Of a stretch of DNA of 64,000 nt, positions 46,747-56,296 are shown one piece after another (position 1 is the stretch's first letter; the number at the start of each line of letters is the position of its first letter). This DNA comes from Asparagopsis taxiformis (taxonomy: Eukaryota; Rhodophyta; Florideophyceae; Bonnemaisoniales; Bonnemaisoniaceae). Location of the stretch: contig JALQPE010000012.1 in assembly GCA_030407315.1 (NCBI GenBank), forward strand, positions 186,001 through 250,000, given 5' to 3'. A model generated the notes under the pieces. The model was given only the letters and a program-made list of their open reading frames with translations, made no database searches and had not been told where the DNA came from. A program made the position numbers and the translations under genes.

Positions 46747-46797
46747 GGCTCAAACAGTGGAACGAATCCTTTACAAGTTTTTCCCGCAACTCTTCCA

Positions 46798-49125
46798 TCA
46801 TGACGAACATGTCATATCTTGCATTGTCTTCTGATTCGCCGTTGAACTGTCCATCATGGTCAGTTCGCGGACAAGCATGGTGGCATACTCTGCGCAACCG
46901 AGATTAAAGCAGATTTCCAATGCATGTCGACTTTCTTGGACAGTTTCAGCCTTTTCATTTTCTTGCACTGCTTTCACATCAACCTTCTCCACTTTGTTCG
47001 TGTCTAAAGGGTCTTCCACATCTTTTTGATTTGCATCTACATCTTCTCCCGTATCGCAATTACTACCTTGCCCATCCCTAACGTCTTTTCTCTCTTTGAC
47101 TTCAGCAGACTTGCCACAGTTCCCCTCCCCTTTGTCATCACTACGTTCCTTTCTGTCCTCGTCGCCAGCTACACTACTTTTGTTCACTTCATCGATGTCC
47201 ATATCTACTTGACCATCGCCATTCGGTACTTCTTCCTGCTGTCCAGTCGCCCTGTTTTCTTTTTCAGCGACTTCAGGAGGCGTCGCTTTACTCTTTTCTG
47301 GAAGGCCAGTATCGCAATCAGCGTTACTACGCGATGTTGTGTATGGAAAGAATCTGGATTCAAAATCTTCGGGCTTGGCTATAAGCCATCGATATGTGCC
47401 TTTCAAACCATATTCCGAACTACTATGATCTTGAATGTCAATTTTCTCTCGTTCCAATACCTTTTTCGCAGCATTCCCATATGGAACATCCGGAACTGGT
47501 ACGCTGGAGCCTGGCACAGGAATTAGAACTTTGTAGATAGGGATCGACTTTGTCCTTTCCTCTTCCTGTGTGACCCTGTGAATTTTGGTCTCGTAACTCA
47601 AATCCCTACTACGACGCTCCCCCTTCTGAACGAAATCCCCTTCAATGGCATGTAACTGCATAGAATCATCCACGCAACATTGTTTAATTCTTTCAGATGC
47701 CATAAGGTTCCATAGATAACTTTGAACGGCATGTCCATACATTCTTCGCATGTTGCGCGGCAACTTTCCAAAAGCAGCGCAATGGTCATACTTTTTTACA
47801 TCACGCTTTTCGTCATGCACATAGGACGATACAATAGTTCTCTCAACATTCATCCATGGTGGTAATTCACTTAATAACTGCCTGGCAGATAATTCCCTCT
47901 CTCCAAATTTCTTGAGAGAATTGATCAACTTTTGCCTTTCAGGTCTAACAGTTTCCCCTGGCCTTGTTTCGATGACTGCTGGTATAAGTAGGCGTCGACA
48001 AACATCTTCAAAATCACCACGTAAGAAGGAGAATCCGGTTTCATGAGTAGGTGACACACCTGAGCCGAAGCGCTGCAAGCCGAAATAGTTGACAAAACCT
48101 ACATGCCGTAAGCTGTCAAGTGCTGTTTGAATGTTTTCCTTCTTCTGTGGAGTGCTAATATCAACATCTCGAAGAGTGAGTGTAAATCTATTCCCCTTCA
48201 AATCACCAAGGCGAAGTGGTTGAGCTGACTTGGGTAGTATCTGAAAATTGCCGACCATCAGTGATTTCGAAGAACCATTTGCAGAGGCTGTGACAGAATT
48301 AACACGAGCAAGCCTTTGTTCTGAGACACCGCGGACATGAACCAGCTGGGTTGTAACAGCGCGCTTGTCCTTTGTACCAGCATAGGTAAATGCGCTAACT
48401 GGTTTTCGCAGAATATCAGATAAGGTCTTCAGTGCTACATTGGTATCCCTATTGCGTTTCCATAGGACAAATGAGACTGTATCCTTCGTATTGTATTTCT
48501 GTCTGGATTGGGCTGTTTGATTCTCTCGCGGATCAAACGTGTCATCATTATGAGCGTCGCTCGACGGCTTTTCAGGACCATCAGCGTTGCGTTTGCGGTC
48601 ACCACTGCGAGACAGTCGAGGTTCTTTACGAGATGTCCAAGGTTTGCAGGATGCTTTCTTTCTGAGACGAACACATTTGATATCTGGATTATCGTCACTC
48701 GGGACGGTATCAGTGACATATGTTGGAATATTTTGACGAACCCATTGGTGCACTTTTGTACGATCTTCCTTGGTGTTGGAGGCGGGAAGAGTCAATTGGG
48801 TCTGATCTTCTTTGACAAATTTGTAGACTGCCTCGGACACGGATTTGGGCGGTTGGTCTGGGAAGAGGTCGTCAAGTTGTTGATATGGAATTTGCGCTGG
48901 GGGCTTCTCCTCAGCTGACTCTTCTTTTGATGCTGTAGGAGGAGGGCGCTTCTGAGGGAAATTGGGAGCAGCATGCTTGGGGAATGTGGTGATACGTGCC
49001 ACGGTGCCATCTAGAAGTATTTCGTTAACAACAAAGTCGTCCACGGACTGCTTTACAATTGCTCTGAACGGCTTGTGAGTGCCGAGAAATTGAGTGATAC
49101 CGACATCCTTTTCTGTCGCTGGCAT
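46798..49125 (-). CDS. PUS7: tRNA/mRNA pseudouridine synthase PUS7 (TruD family)
   Basis: A 775-residue TruD-family synthase. The N-terminal region has FRAIVKQSVDDFVVNEI (TruD motif I), then a charged disordered insert. Catalytic motif II is FTYAGTKDKRAVTTQ, with the nucleophilic Asp near residue 250. Motif III is FVNYFGLQRFGSG, followed by a TRUD insertion domain. Near the C-terminus a Lys/Glu/Asp-rich insert of about 120 residues (from about 615) splits off the last conserved helix (GCAEYATMLVREL). PUS7 modifies U13 of tRNAs, U35 of pre-tRNA-Tyr and U2 snRNA. The gene is convergent with hisC, 51 bp apart. Confidence 0.93.
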   Translation of the reverse strand: MPATEKDVGITQFLGTHKPFRAIVKQSVDDFVVNEILLDGTVARITTFPKHAAPNFPQKRPPPTASKEESAEEKPPAQIPYQQLDDLFPDQPPKSVSEAVYKFVKEDQTQLTLPASNTKEDRTKVHQWVRQNIPTYVTDTVPSDDNPDIKCVRLRKKASCKPWTSRKEPRLSRSGDRKRNADGPEKPSSDAHNDDTFDPRENQTAQSRQKYNTKDTVSFVLWKRNRDTNVALKTLSDILRKPVSAFTYAGTKDKRAVTTQLVHVRGVSEQRLARVNSVTASANGSSKSLMVGNFQILPKSAQPLRLGDLKGNRFTLTLRDVDISTPQKKENIQTALDSLRHVGFVNYFGLQRFGSGVSPTHETGFSFLRGDFEDVCRRLLIPAVIETRPGETVRPERQKLINSLKKFGERELSARQLLSELPPWMNVERTIVSSYVHDEKRDVKKYDHCAAFGKLPRNMRRMYGHAVQSYLWNLMASERIKQCCVDDSMQLHAIEGDFVQKGERRSRDLSYETKIHRVTQEEERTKSIPIYKVLIPVPGSSVPVPDVPYGNAAKKVLEREKIDIQDHSSSEYGLKGTYRWLIAKPEDFESRFFPYTTSRSNADCDTGLPEKSKATPPEVAEKENRATGQQEEVPNGDGQVDMDIDEVNKSSVAGDEDRKERSDDKGEGNCGKSAEVKERKDVRDGQGSNCDTGEDVDANQKDVEDPLDTNKVEKVDVKAVQENEKAETVQESRHALEICFNLGCAEYATMLVRELTMMDSSTANQKTMQDMTCSS

Positions 49126-49409
49126 TTCGTATCGTGAAGTAAATGAAAGCGAAACGTCGGTGAACAGGTGCCATCACCCCAATGCGATCTTAACCCATGT
49201 TAAATTCTTCGGACCGAAACAACGTTCTCAGATCCGAAAGGTCCATTGAAATTCAACAATTTTGTGTCCCAGTTTAGTAACAAAAAACCAAAGTTGGAAA
49301 CGACTGTTACCGTAATTGGGTGCAACGTTGGCGCCAGCCTCAGCGATTTGCTTCTTCGTCTCAAGATAAATCTTCCAGCCTTGTTCAATCATTCATCTCT
49401 GCAAGTATC

Positions 49410-50663
49410 ATGGAAGCCATGGAAGGCATTAGGCAACGTATGAGTGCAGCAAAAGACACGTATGATCAAATTTCTACAGCATTCGAACGTACGGCTGCCG
49501 ATCTTCGTCCTCAACAACCAGCGCAGCAATCTGAGCAAGCCGACCGTGCGTTTAATTTAGAACAAGTATCAGAAACTGTAACACCTGTCTTTGTTTTTCT
49601 CGCCTCCGTTCTCGAAAAAGTCGAACCAATCGCGGATGCCATCATTGATACTCTTCAATCTATATGGAATGCCCTGCAGCCATACCACCCGCAAGACCTC
49701 TTCACGGCAGTTTATGGATTATTGCTCGTGTTCTTCGGTGGTGTTTTTATGACACTCATAGCAGCTTTCGAAGCCGCACACCAATTTGGTTGGGATCGTA
49801 TAAAACTTTCCTTCACCGCGTTATACCGAGAATGGACTAAAGCTCGAGCAGCATTCCAGCGTGATAACAAAGTCAGTAATACAGTCGTTTCCTAACAACC
49901 TCCATCGCACGCACATATTCAATGCTAACCAACTTGATGCCATATTATATTTCTGTATTATACAGGTGGACAAAAACCGAGATGGTATCGCTGATGTCGA
50001 CCAACTTGATGCGAAGGCGCTGGCGGCCAGAAGAGTAATGGTCTTGACCAAATCGATTGATCCGCAAAATGTATCGACGGCAATAGAAGGCCTGACCATA
50101 GCGACTATCGCAATTCTAGCTACACTGCGCGTAAAACTTGCAAAGGCTATCACGTTGGGAACGGCGATTGGTGAAGTCCTGAATAATATATTTTCACCGT
50201 TTTCAACGCGAGCGTTGGAGTATGCGCTTCCGAGCGACTATGAGAAATGGATTCCGGTAAGATCTTCAAGTTTGAAAAATTATGTCTTGAGCACATGGTC
50301 ATCTAACAATTCATATCATCTGCTGCAAAGGTAATCAACAAATATGGCTTTCGATACATCGGCATGAGTGCGTCATGGATTCTCATGCGTGTCATGACAA
50401 GTGTGTTTGCCTCGATCAGAGGCAGCTCACTTTTCATTACTGGGATTTGTGGTTACCTCGTTCGCCACCAATATATTTCACGTAATGTATTCCAAGAAGG
50501 TAATCCAGTGCTAATTGCCGCATGGGGGCTCCTTGCTGTCATCGGCCTCTACTGGCAAGTGTCTAGCCGATTCCGGCTACCATTTCCCCTTAATGTAATA
50601 CTGTTGCCTGTGACTATAGCAGAACAACTAGTAATTGTGGCTGTTGGAGTATCTTCAGAGTAG
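49410..50663 (+). CDS. Polytopic membrane protein with one EF-hand-like loop (spliced), unknown function
   Basis: Exons 49410-49871, 49966-50256 and 50331-50663, with introns of 94 and 74 nt (both phase 0, both with a CTAAC motif), give 361 residues. The N-terminal part is polar (residues 1-60). A first hydrophobic pair follows (about 100-125). Exon 2 opens precisely at VDKNRDGIADVDQ, an EF-hand-type calcium loop (D-x-N-x-D-G) with Gln at position 12 instead of Glu. Several helices then follow, including a poorly polar ATIAILATLRVKLAKAITLGTAIG and the last three TMs in exon 3. I recall similar proteins as common in algae and oomycetes without a function. Calcium-gated or calcium-stabilised transport is speculation. 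Confidence 0.75.
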
Positions 50664-50697
50664 TAGCGTTGTACTGTTCTACAATCGATACATGCCA

Positions 50698-51377
50698 TCA
50701 TTCCTGAAATTCGGCCAACCGTAAGGCATCGTCGTTTTGGCCAACTTGTTCTGTTGTCCCATGTGTAGACGTATCCGTGGACTGTCTATCAGCTTGCTCA
50801 TCGTTGTCACTATCACTATCACTGGACGTCGGCTCAACATCGTCCTTGATATTAACCTCGCCCAAATAACAAGCCTTCATCATAAAGTCCAAATTAACCC
50901 AAGAGTGATATCTGTTAAACAGTGCAGTAGCATCCTGTTTTGAATACGTGCCCACACCGATTAGTAACAACATACAATCAAACGAATAAAACACAGGCAG
51001 AACACGTAACATACCTTACCAGCTCCCGCAAGTATCATATCAACCCCCCCTGGATGGTATTCAATGTATGGTGTGACATCATACACTTTACCGTTGACCA
51101 CAAGCCAAGCACTGTCAACGGAATTATGAGCACGGACATCACGCATGGGTACAATGCGAGTACGGACGCGTGGAAGGCGGGCAGAATTGCGTACCCAGTC
51201 CAATTGGGAACGGCCGGGCGGAAGGGCGACTTTGCGTCTACCGGATCCAGATGCTCGCATTTGGTCGGACGGTGCTACCGGCTTCATATGGTTTACGTTA
51301 GAGGAAGTTAACGCGCGTTTGCACTTTACCGGCACCTCGATAAAATCAATGGGACTAGACTGCTGTACGCATGACAT
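50698..51377 (-). CDS. Cytochrome b5-domain protein, Ncb5or-type heme domain (spliced)
   Basis: Exon 1 51377-51015 and exon 2 50934-50698, with an 80-nt intron (GTATGT start, CTAAT motif, AACAG end), give 199 residues. The heme domain covers about 75-150: WLVVNGKVYDVTPYIEYHPGG (first ligand His 108), AGAGKDATALFNRYHSWVN (second ligand His 131) and LGEV. The RYHSWVN helix is the variant seen in cytochrome b5 reductase 4 (Ncb5or) rather than classic microsomal b5. It has no membrane anchor and no reductase domain; the C-terminus is a Ser/Asp-rich acidic tail with CK2-like sites. So it is a soluble b5 carrier. The intron falls inside the heme domain and its removal is required. Confidence 0.9.
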
Positions 51378-53494
51378 GTAACATGGAACATAACTATGCG
51401 GCGCTGCGCGTGGCTCGCTTGGCCACGTGTGAAGAATATGGACTGTAACAACTTACAGTACTGTACTGTGCCAGAACTGTACGCGTCAATCTCACGTTCT
51501 GGAGATATGGCCAATCAAAATACGTGGAATACAGTGGCAGACGAAAAGTTGCGGAGAAGGTAAGAGTCCCTCACTCCTACCACGTGATGTTTCATCAACA
51601 AATCCCAACCTTCCAAGTGGGCAAATATCAACTTGCTGCACTCTCTGTTCTTCACTTCTGGTTTTGCTTCATCAACACAAAGCAGCAGTAAGCTTTCAGC
51701 TTATTATAATTACCATTGTTGTAAGCTTGCTCAGCGTTCATTCCTCTCATGACTCGCTCTGCTTCCAGTGCAGCCCTGGATGTTCGTTCACATTTCACTA
51801 TCAGCAAACAACGCAACGCGGTGAACTGTGAGCAAAATTGTTCACTTCGACATTCTACTTTTTCAAAAAGTACTCCAACACAGCACCACTATATTTCTAG
51901 CTGTGTTTCTATCACTATGTATCAACGCTGTAACTCGAGCTCCTCTTTACACATTGACAAGACACGTTTAGTGTAGTGACGTATTTTAATTCCGGCTCAT
52001 ATAGCAAAAGCAATACAAAACAAAACAATGCGGCTCATTGGTGCGCTGCGCAGCGCGGCAGCTTTTCTTCTAGTTCCATTGCAGCACTTCTCAGCATGAC
52101 ATCACGAAAGTGCAGCAAAATGGACGCACAAAGAGATGTGTGGAGTGGAGTTCAAGTTCAGTTTGGTTGAGTGCATATTGGCCTGCAAACTTGGCCACAC
52201 ATGCTATGAGCCGTTTGCAACGCATGACACTGTACCGCAATTTGATTTCACATGTGACACTTATAAACATGACGCGGAAAATGTATGCTGAGGTAGGACA
52301 GTTTATAATTTGTGTTGTGCTGACAAGGTAAAATAGGGCCAGAGAGTTGAAAACGGACAGCAATAGGGAGTGTATGAAAGCGCGCCTTTCTAGAAGAATA
52401 GGATACTCGGAATTTGGAAGTATAGGAGTAAGTGCCTGAGTATTTTGAAATGTAACGTAACTTTGCGCGTTATAGTTTCTTTCTTTCCTGACCTGTCCAA
52501 TAGTGTACTGTCCTATTCTATCCAATTACACTCAATCTAGTGCGGCGGTATCCTGCCCAATGTAGCGCGGCATGAGCGCCATTTTTCACTTGAATTGGAT
52601 TGGTTTTGACTCAATCGAATGGCGCGGCAAATCAGTTGTGTACGCAGTGATTACAATAGTCGCGCGGCAGGTTGGAATAATGATTAGCTTGACGTATGTG
52701 ATCGTTCTTCTGTGTTGTGTCCTGTTCGGCTGAGCTGGGTTGGGCTAGGCTATTGGACTGAAGAAGGTTGTTACAAATGGCGGCGGCGAATAAATTAAGA
52801 GAAAGTTGCGTAATATTGACGACAGGAGTAGTATATAAAATGAAGTAGGGCATTAAATGAATGTGTTTCTGTCCAAAGGTGAAATGAAGGGAGGCTATCA
52901 GATAGAGTGTGGTTAGACAGTAGACTAGTGCGCTGACATATATTAGAAATGGAGGCGGGGGTATTACTTGGAACGGTTAAAGTGATTAACATTGATGACG
53001 AAGGTGAGCGATGGCGGGAAGACTGGAGCGCGGCTATTGCCACGTACGGGCGAGCTGGGAGAATAGTACGATACGGGTGACGCAAGACAAGGATGGCAGG
53101 CGCGGTGTGGAGTGGTGTGGCCGTGTGCAGCGCGGCGCAACGCTGCGCGGTGTGGAGCTGGGCGTTTAATTTATTTAACGCCGCCGCCAATGCAGCTCAG
53201 TACCAAGCGCCGTGCCATTCATTCCGCGTATCGCAGCGAGTGGAGTTCAAACAAATTGTTCTTGAGACATGTATGACAAAAATCGTTGAACTCTCACAGG
53301 AGAGTGCAAATGCGAATTGAAAATACGTTAAAAAAACTGAATCATCGTGGGACTCTACATATCATACACTTACGAATCATCGCCGTCTGCTGGCCCAGCC
53401 TGTCCGTCCGTACTAGATTCACCATCTATCCACCCAAACGTTGACGCGTCCGCCTTCGACTTCTACTTCTGCCAGCATCGCCCACCGTCGCCAT
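51378..53494. other. Gene-poor gap of 2.1 kb before the MYB gene
   Basis: No coding frame I can support; open stretches on both strands are short and unrelated. There are several GC-rich imperfect palindromes (for example around CTGCGCAG near 52045 and CGCAACGCTGCGCG near 53130) and a perfect 8-base inverted repeat with a one-base centre at 51856-51872. It could hold the regulatory region or long leader of the MYB gene, or an unrecognised RNA gene. Confidence 0.45.
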
Positions 53495-53573
53495 CCTTCC
53501 ATCAATCCATTCATTCATTCATTCATTCATCCATCCATCCATCCATCCACCCCCATCCATCCATTCATCCATC
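53495..53573. repeat. (ATTC)n/(ATCC)n microsatellite directly before MYB start codon
   Basis: About 75 bases of CATT and CATC-C tetramers, including a run of five CATT and about five CATC units, end two bases before the ATG of the MYB gene. If transcribed they form its immediate 5' leader. Such repeats vary in length and could tune expression. No protein-level meaning is implied. Confidence 0.85.
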
Positions 53574-54617
53574 ATGCCCCCATCCGAGCGTCGTTCAGCT
53601 CTGTCCGTAAGCGACTTGCTCTGCGCCACAGACGTCCGCTCCCAACAGCCACAACCGCTCCCGCCACCGCCACCACCGCCACCTGCTCAGCCGCAACACC
53701 ATCATCTCCCACACTTTGTCTGTGCCAGCCCATCCTCCTCCACTGCACCACTCTCGTCGTCCGAACAATTGGCGCCCTCAACGCATGCGCTCAGCACACG
53801 CCACTCCTCCTTCGACGAAGTGCAAAAGCCGTCGCGCGGCCCGTGGCGCATTGAAGAAGACAAACTTCTCACAGAGCTCGTGAAGAAGCATGGCGCTCGC
53901 CATTGGAGCGCCATTGCGCAGCACTTTCCGAGAAGAAGCGGCAAGCAGGCTAGAGAGCGATGGATGAATCAGCTCAATCCAACGCTCAAGAAAAAGAATT
54001 GGTCCCCGGAAGAGGACAAAATCATTCTGCAAGCACACGCCGAATTGGGCAACAAATGGAGTGCTATCGCCCAATGGCTACCGGGACGCACAGACAATTC
54101 GGTCAAGAACCGCTTCAATTCGACACTACGCAGAGCTATGCGGGAACGTGCACAGTATTCTGTGAATTTGGATCCACAGGAATTGGTCGATAGTCTGCAC
54201 GCCAAACCATATGCGCTGCAGAAGATGCAGGCCGTCGTTCGAAACAACGTTCCACAGATGTATTCGGCACATACATGTGTATCGACACCAACCTATCTAC
54301 CCAGTGTCAATACCAATGTGCCGCAGGACACTAATCTAGCTGCAATTTATCAGCAGCGCAATGTACCATATAACTTTGTGCCAAACACTGAAGCACGCGA
54401 TTACTCAACACCGCAGTCACTACCAGCGCTCTCTCATCTGCATCTACAACAGCCGACTACGGACAAGGTGGGCGCAGCTGGGCTGGGACTGGGACTGGAA
54501 ATGACCATTCGTGAGTCGTATCGACGCATGTGCAGTCCAACAACGTCGTTTCATTTCCGACAGTCAGATGGTTTCCTGAAACCGGCGCGCGACATTGCGT
54601 TCAAGCAAAAATATTGA
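53574..54617 (+). CDS. Two-repeat (R2R3-type) MYB transcription factor
   Basis: A 347-residue nuclear factor. The N-terminus is Pro/Gln/His/Ser-rich (1-80). The R2 repeat, about 83-131, reads RGPWRIEEDKLLTELVKKHG with W spaced 18-19 residues and ERWMNQLNP. R3, about 134-182, reads KKNWSPEEDKIILQAHAELG, IAQWLPGRTDNSVKNRF; the third Trp is Phe (NRFNSTLRR), as often in protist MYBs. The remainder is low-complexity (Asn/Pro/Tyr) with no recognised motif. The DNA target should resemble c-MYB sites (AACNG), judging from intact recognition helices. A microsatellite lies just before the start codon. Confidence 0.9.
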   Translation: MPPSERRSALSVSDLLCATDVRSQQPQPLPPPPPPPPAQPQHHHLPHFVCASPSSSTAPLSSSEQLAPSTHALSTRHSSFDEVQKPSRGPWRIEEDKLLTELVKKHGARHWSAIAQHFPRRSGKQARERWMNQLNPTLKKKNWSPEEDKIILQAHAELGNKWSAIAQWLPGRTDNSVKNRFNSTLRRAMRERAQYSVNLDPQELVDSLHAKPYALQKMQAVVRNNVPQMYSAHTCVSTPTYLPSVNTNVPQDTNLAAIYQQRNVPYNFVPNTEARDYSTPQSLPALSHLHLQQPTTDKVGAAGLGLGLEMTIRESYRRMCSPTTSFHFRQSDGFLKPARDIAFKQKY

Positions 54618-54743
54618 AGTCGACTCTCTCAAAAGTAGAAATGCACCAAATCCAATTGTACAAGTAGAAATATGTAAAGAGCAATTACACACGTCGTAGA
54701 AATCATATCATTTGATGACGACATACAAACGTCCGCTACGTGT

Positions 54744-55988
54744 TTATTCCATCGAGCTATCGTTGATCCTCTCAAATTCCGCTCTCAATCGTTCCAGTTC
54801 TTCTACAATACTTCTCTCTCTCTCCTGCAAACGTTCCGCAGCGTCCTCATCGACTGCTCTGTCCTCGCTGTCCGCCCCAGATGAGACTTGTGACACCTCA
54901 CCACCGACAAAATTAGCCTCAATGCACAGTACACATTCCGCCAAACTCTTTCGTTCCCTCATCGCGTCACACAATGCCTCAAACACTTGTGCGTTGCCCC
55001 GAAGTAGCATGATGCTTTCAAGTACAGCCCATCTTGCTTGCGAACGCACATTGCGCTCCGTCCATGGCGGTTGCAGCGTCGTCAACAATCTGAGCAGTGC
55101 CTGCACATCCGATTCACCGCCCTCCGCCTCTCCATAATTGATAGCCTCCGCAGCAATCCCGGCCATGGACACAATGGAATATCTATCAATCGCACGGTTG
55201 CTCAGCTTACCGCGTTTCAATTCAACATACATGTCATCATCTGAAAACAGCGTACCTGCCTGGCCTGGAATGCCCGCACGCAATGCTTCCGAAGCACTCA
55301 GTACATATCCGCGTACTGCAAGTCCGTGCAGATACGCGGCCAGGAAATGGCCAGCTTCATGGCGTAGTACCTTTTCGCCATAAGCCGGCAACAGCGCACG
55401 ATACGCGCTTTCAAATATTAATCCGCGCAGCAGCAATTGATCTGCAAGCAACGAACCGCCGATCGCAAACAACACTGGGCGCGCATATTGTTCCAGTCCT
55501 ACGCTCTTCAACAGCTGTATCATTATCGCCACCACCGCAACGCCTGCAAGTTGCCACCCCAACACTGTGCTCTGTCGTGGCGATAAAGCTGACAATGGCA
55601 AGCCCGCTTGTTCAATGAGACGCGGTACAGAGATGGATTTGTCAATTTTTGTTCCTGGTGGAGCGCGCAGGGCAGCAAAGGCTCGCAGAAGCCCTGCATC
55701 ACGCAGTGCGTTGTACAGAGCGGTTACGCCGTCTTGCGAAGGGTTTATGTCGTCGGACGAGGGCGGCGGGATGGTAGTAGCGAGTGTCAATGCACGGGTT
55801 GTCAGTCGCTTGGCCTCAGCAGATGTACCATTGAATGAAGCAATTTCTTTGAGTATAGTTGTTACTTGCGGACTGTAGGCGGTCGCGACGGTTGGTCGCC
55901 GACGCAAACGTCGACGTGGTGCGAGCGCGGAATGGTGAGTCGCGAAGCGATTGGCGCAGAGTGCAGTGGCGAAGCATGTGCAATTCAT
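54744..55988 (-). CDS. M41-like (FtsH-related) plastid membrane protein without ATPase domain
   Basis: 414 residues. The N-terminus is a Cys/Ala/Arg-rich transit peptide (1-38). After a helical region come two TM segments (about 143-160 and 170-190). The M41-like peptidase part then has the zinc motif HEAGHFLAAYLHG at 210-222 (HExxH with both His and Glu intact). An S-x-A-G-x-A-A-E segment (MAGIAAEAINYGEAEGGESD) corresponds to the FtsH helix that carries the third, Asp-type ligand. It resembles the plant stress-regulated M41-like plastid proteins of the At5g27290/At1g56180 group, which lack the AAA module. An intact HEAGH suggests retained metal binding. Function is not established. Confidence 0.78.
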   Translation of the reverse strand: MNCTCFATALCANRFATHHSALAPRRRLRRRPTVATAYSPQVTTILKEIASFNGTSAEAKRLTTRALTLATTIPPPSSDDINPSQDGVTALYNALRDAGLLRAFAALRAPPGTKIDKSISVPRLIEQAGLPLSALSPRQSTVLGWQLAGVAVVAIMIQLLKSVGLEQYARPVLFAIGGSLLADQLLLRGLIFESAYRALLPAYGEKVLRHEAGHFLAAYLHGLAVRGYVLSASEALRAGIPGQAGTLFSDDDMYVELKRGKLSNRAIDRYSIVSMAGIAAEAINYGEAEGGESDVQALLRLLTTLQPPWTERNVRSQARWAVLESIMLLRGNAQVFEALCDAMRERKSLAECVLCIEANFVGGEVSQVSSGADSEDRAVDEDAAERLQERERSIVEELERLRAEFERINDSSME

Positions 55989-56296
55989 CGTGTTGATAAC
56001 CGGGTGAATGTTGGAACAACGTCGGGCAGCGGTGCGTTGCGGCCAAGGTGCAGCAACTATCGCTCCAGCTCCCGTATTGTGAGGTCAACCAGCGGTGTGC
56101 TCGCAGCGATGGTCATTGCTGTACTCTTTTTTTCAAAATTATTTCACGGAGCTTAACGGCGCATCTCAACCTGTATCTTGTTCGACCAGAACTCGGCAAA
56201 GGGACGGTGGGTGATGTCATCACCACTGACTCATATGTTCATCGCTCACGCTGCTGAGACTCACACGCACGCATCACATCGCCTCCTTCCATCAAC
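55989..56296. promoter_or_regulatory. Divergent intergenic region, 308 bp
   Basis: Between the M41-like gene (minus) and the glutathione peroxidase gene (plus). Presumably both promoters. No motif recognised. Confidence 0.35.
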
